DNA of 6,142 nt. Origin: Chloroflexia bacterium (GTDB lineage Bacteria > Chloroflexota > Chloroflexia > QHBQ01 > JADMIH01). Numbering within the stretch: the first letter of the stretch is position 1; each line of letters starts with the position of its first letter. A model generated the notes under the pieces. The model did not search any database, was not told the DNA's origin, and worked only from the letters and a program-made list of their open reading frames with translations. Location: NCBI GenBank assembly GCA_025927935.1, contig JAICKM010000429.1:1-6142 (forward strand). Reading direction: 5' to 3'. The position numbers were made by a program, and so were the translations under genes. Of the stretch, positions 4,822-6,142 are shown piece after piece.

Positions 4822-4874
4822 GGAGCAGCCACGCATCGGATTCATCGATTTTATCGCAGAGGTATTCGCAGATC

Positions 4875-6142
4875 ATGGCTACCGTTGAAACCAATCCACC
4901 GCCCGTGCACGTCGCCGGGGCGCCGCACCCGCAAACGCATAAGGGCCTGATCATCTTCGCCGTCATGCTGACCACGGCGCTGTCGGCGCTGGACGCCAAT
5001 ATCGTGGGCACGGCCATTCCGAGCATCGTGGGCGCGTTGCGCGGGATCGGCTTGCTGCCCTGGCTGGTCACGGCCTTCATGCTCACCTCGACCGTGAGCG
5101 TGCCGCTGTACGGCAAACTGGCCGACCTCTACGGGCGCAAGCCGGTGCTGCTGGCCGGGGTGACGCTCTTCCTGGCCGGGTCCGCGCTCTGCGGCGTGGC
5201 CGGGTCGATGGAGCAACTGATTGCCTTCCGGGCGTTGCAGGGGCTGGGTGCGGGTAGCGTGGTCCCGGTGACGCTGACGCTCATTGGCGATCTGTTCGAA
5301 ATGGAGGAGCGCGCCCGGCTGCAAGGGCTGTTCAGCGCAGTCTGGGGCGTGTCGAGCGTGCTGGGGCCGCTGGTGGGCGGGTTCATCGTCACGGTGTGGA
5401 GCTGGCCCTGGGTGTTCCTGGTCAATGTGCCGGTGGGCATCCTGGCGATGGGCATCCTGGCGGTCTATCTGCGCGAACCCGTGCGCAGCCGGACCCGGCG
5501 GCCCTCGCTCGACCTGCTGGGCGCGGCGACGCTGACCGGCGGGCTGACCGCCGCCCTGACCGCGCTCAGCCTGGTGAGTAACGGCGCGGGCTGGGGCAGC
5601 CCGTCCGTGCTGGGGCTGCTGGGGCTGGCCCTGGCGCTGCTGGTGGCCTTTGTCGTCGTGGAGCGCCGCGCCGCCGAGCCGCTGATCCCGCTGGACCTGC
5701 TGACCGCGCCGATCACGCGAGTGTCCATCGCCGCGGGGCTGTTCTCGTCGGGGCTGGTCTTCGGCGGCGGGGCCTACCTGCCCATCCTGGTGCAGGGCGT
5801 GTGGCAGGGTTCGCCGCTGGAAGCCGGGCTGGCCCTGGCCCCGCTGTCGATTGGCTGGCCGCTTGCCAGCACGGTGGCCGGGCGGGCCATCCTGCGCTGG
5901 GGCTACCGGCCCGTGGCGCTGGTGGGCGCCGTCTTGATCGCGGTGGGCGGGTTGCTGTTGCTGCCGCTGGGGCCGGGCGGGCCGATCTGGCTCCTGCCGG
6001 CGGCGATGTTTGTGCAGGGCCTGGGCTGCGGCTTCAACTTCACGACCATGCTCATGGCCGTGCAAAACGCGGCGAGCTGGGAGCGCCGGGGCGCGGCGAC
6101 CAGCCTCTACCAGTTCTCACGCAATATCGGCGGCGTGATCGC
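4875..6142 (+). CDS. MFS drug-efflux transporter, DHA2 (EmrB/QacA) family, 3' partial
   Basis: An inner-membrane proton-driven exporter of the 14-helix DHA2 group; 422 complete codons are visible before the window ends with no stop. A hydrophilic N-terminus (1-23) is followed by TM1 with SALDANIVGTAIPSI (37-51), the family's D1 motif. Motif A is GKLADLYGRKPV (80-91), an FRALQGLGAG segment (118-127) carries the conserved Arg of motif B, and motif C is WGVSSVLGPLVGGFIV (157-172), typical of antiporters. Further hydrophobic segments follow throughout. Full-length relatives are about 470-520 residues, so roughly the last two helices are missing. The ATG at 4875 is the only standard start near the beginning of homology; the frame is open upstream to the TAA at 4809-4811, and a weak GAGG is 12 nt upstream. 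It is separated from the upstream operon by the repeat-filled gap and probably has its own promoter. The substrate cannot be predicted. Confidence 0.92.
   Translation, partial: MATVETNPPPVHVAGAPHPQTHKGLIIFAVMLTTALSALDANIVGTAIPSIVGALRGIGLLPWLVTAFMLTSTVSVPLYGKLADLYGRKPVLLAGVTLFLAGSALCGVAGSMEQLIAFRALQGLGAGSVVPVTLTLIGDLFEMEERARLQGLFSAVWGVSSVLGPLVGGFIVTVWSWPWVFLVNVPVGILAMGILAVYLREPVRSRTRRPSLDLLGAATLTGGLTAALTALSLVSNGAGWGSPSVLGLLGLALALLVAFVVVERRAAEPLIPLDLLTAPITRVSIAAGLFSSGLVFGGGAYLPILVQGVWQGSPLEAGLALAPLSIGWPLASTVAGRAILRWGYRPVALVGAVLIAVGGLLLLPLGPGGPIWLLPAAMFVQGLGCGFNFTTMLMAVQNAASWERRGAATSLYQFSRNIGGVI

Larger units (their letters stand above)
4530..4874. other. non-coding gap with repeats and the leader of the transporter gene
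   Basis: This gap of about 345 bp lies between the amidotransferase-like stop and the transporter ATG. Short open frames in it follow repeat sequence (peptides such as AGCKPAPTAP and CHSERSEESR), a pattern typical of spurious translation of dispersed repeats. The repeats occupy 4571-4763; 4764-4874 holds the candidate promoter of the transporter. No T-rich intrinsic terminator is seen. Confidence 0.7.

Noticed and set aside
4851..6065. Long - strand open frame of 404 codons opposite the MFS transporter
   Set aside because: The predicted protein is almost all Gln, Arg, His, Ala and Pro, a typical antisense of a GC-rich membrane-protein gene. The + strand frame has clear MFS motifs.

Overview
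The window is mostly GC-rich bacterial chromosome carrying one AT-richer accessory patch. Two repeat types in the 4.57-4.76 kb gap suggest Chloroflexota or a similar GC-rich lineage: a GGGCCGGTT/AACCGGCCC hairpin followed by CCTACAG, and an imperfect palindrome beginning TGTCACTCTGAGCGCAGCG. This placement is an inference from repeat style, not proof.

Layout. 1-48 is the 3' tail of a gene entering from the left. 49-2164 is the accessory patch. It holds a small gene of unknown function (99-488, + strand), a complete ISL3-family insertion sequence (479-1846, transposase on the - strand) with perfect 23-bp terminal inverted repeats, and a SUKH (SMI1/KNR4) gene on the - strand whose 3' end is replaced by the IS. 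No 8-bp target duplication flanks the IS, and joining its two flanks restores neither gene, so it appears to sit on a rearrangement breakpoint. 2201-3076 is an eight-repeat TPR protein on the - strand, 36 bp upstream of the SUKH gene and probably cotranscribed with it.

At 3077-3191 a very good sigma-70-type promoter drives a two-gene + strand unit. The first gene is an Ogt/MGMT-type alkylguanine-DNA alkyltransferase whose catalytic Cys is replaced by Ser (PSHR instead of PCHR). The second is a stand-alone class I glutamine-amidotransferase-like protein related to the C-terminal domain of CTP synthase, in which the Cys is kept but the usual catalytic His is Gln. A weaker extended -10 for the TPR gene overlaps the same promoter on the opposite strand.

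4530-4874 is non-coding. It contains a 65-bp imperfect tandem duplication with two perfect hairpins, a 75-bp imperfect palindrome, and the leader of the last gene. From 4875 to the right edge runs a 5'-complete, 3'-truncated DHA2-family (14-TM type) MFS drug-efflux transporter.

Most notable: the Ser-for-Cys alkyltransferase with its full N-terminal domain, its operon partner with an altered amidotransferase triad, and the IS at a breakpoint between a possible immunity-type gene and a beheaded SUKH immunity gene. I see no complete, clearly new multi-gene defence or conflict system.
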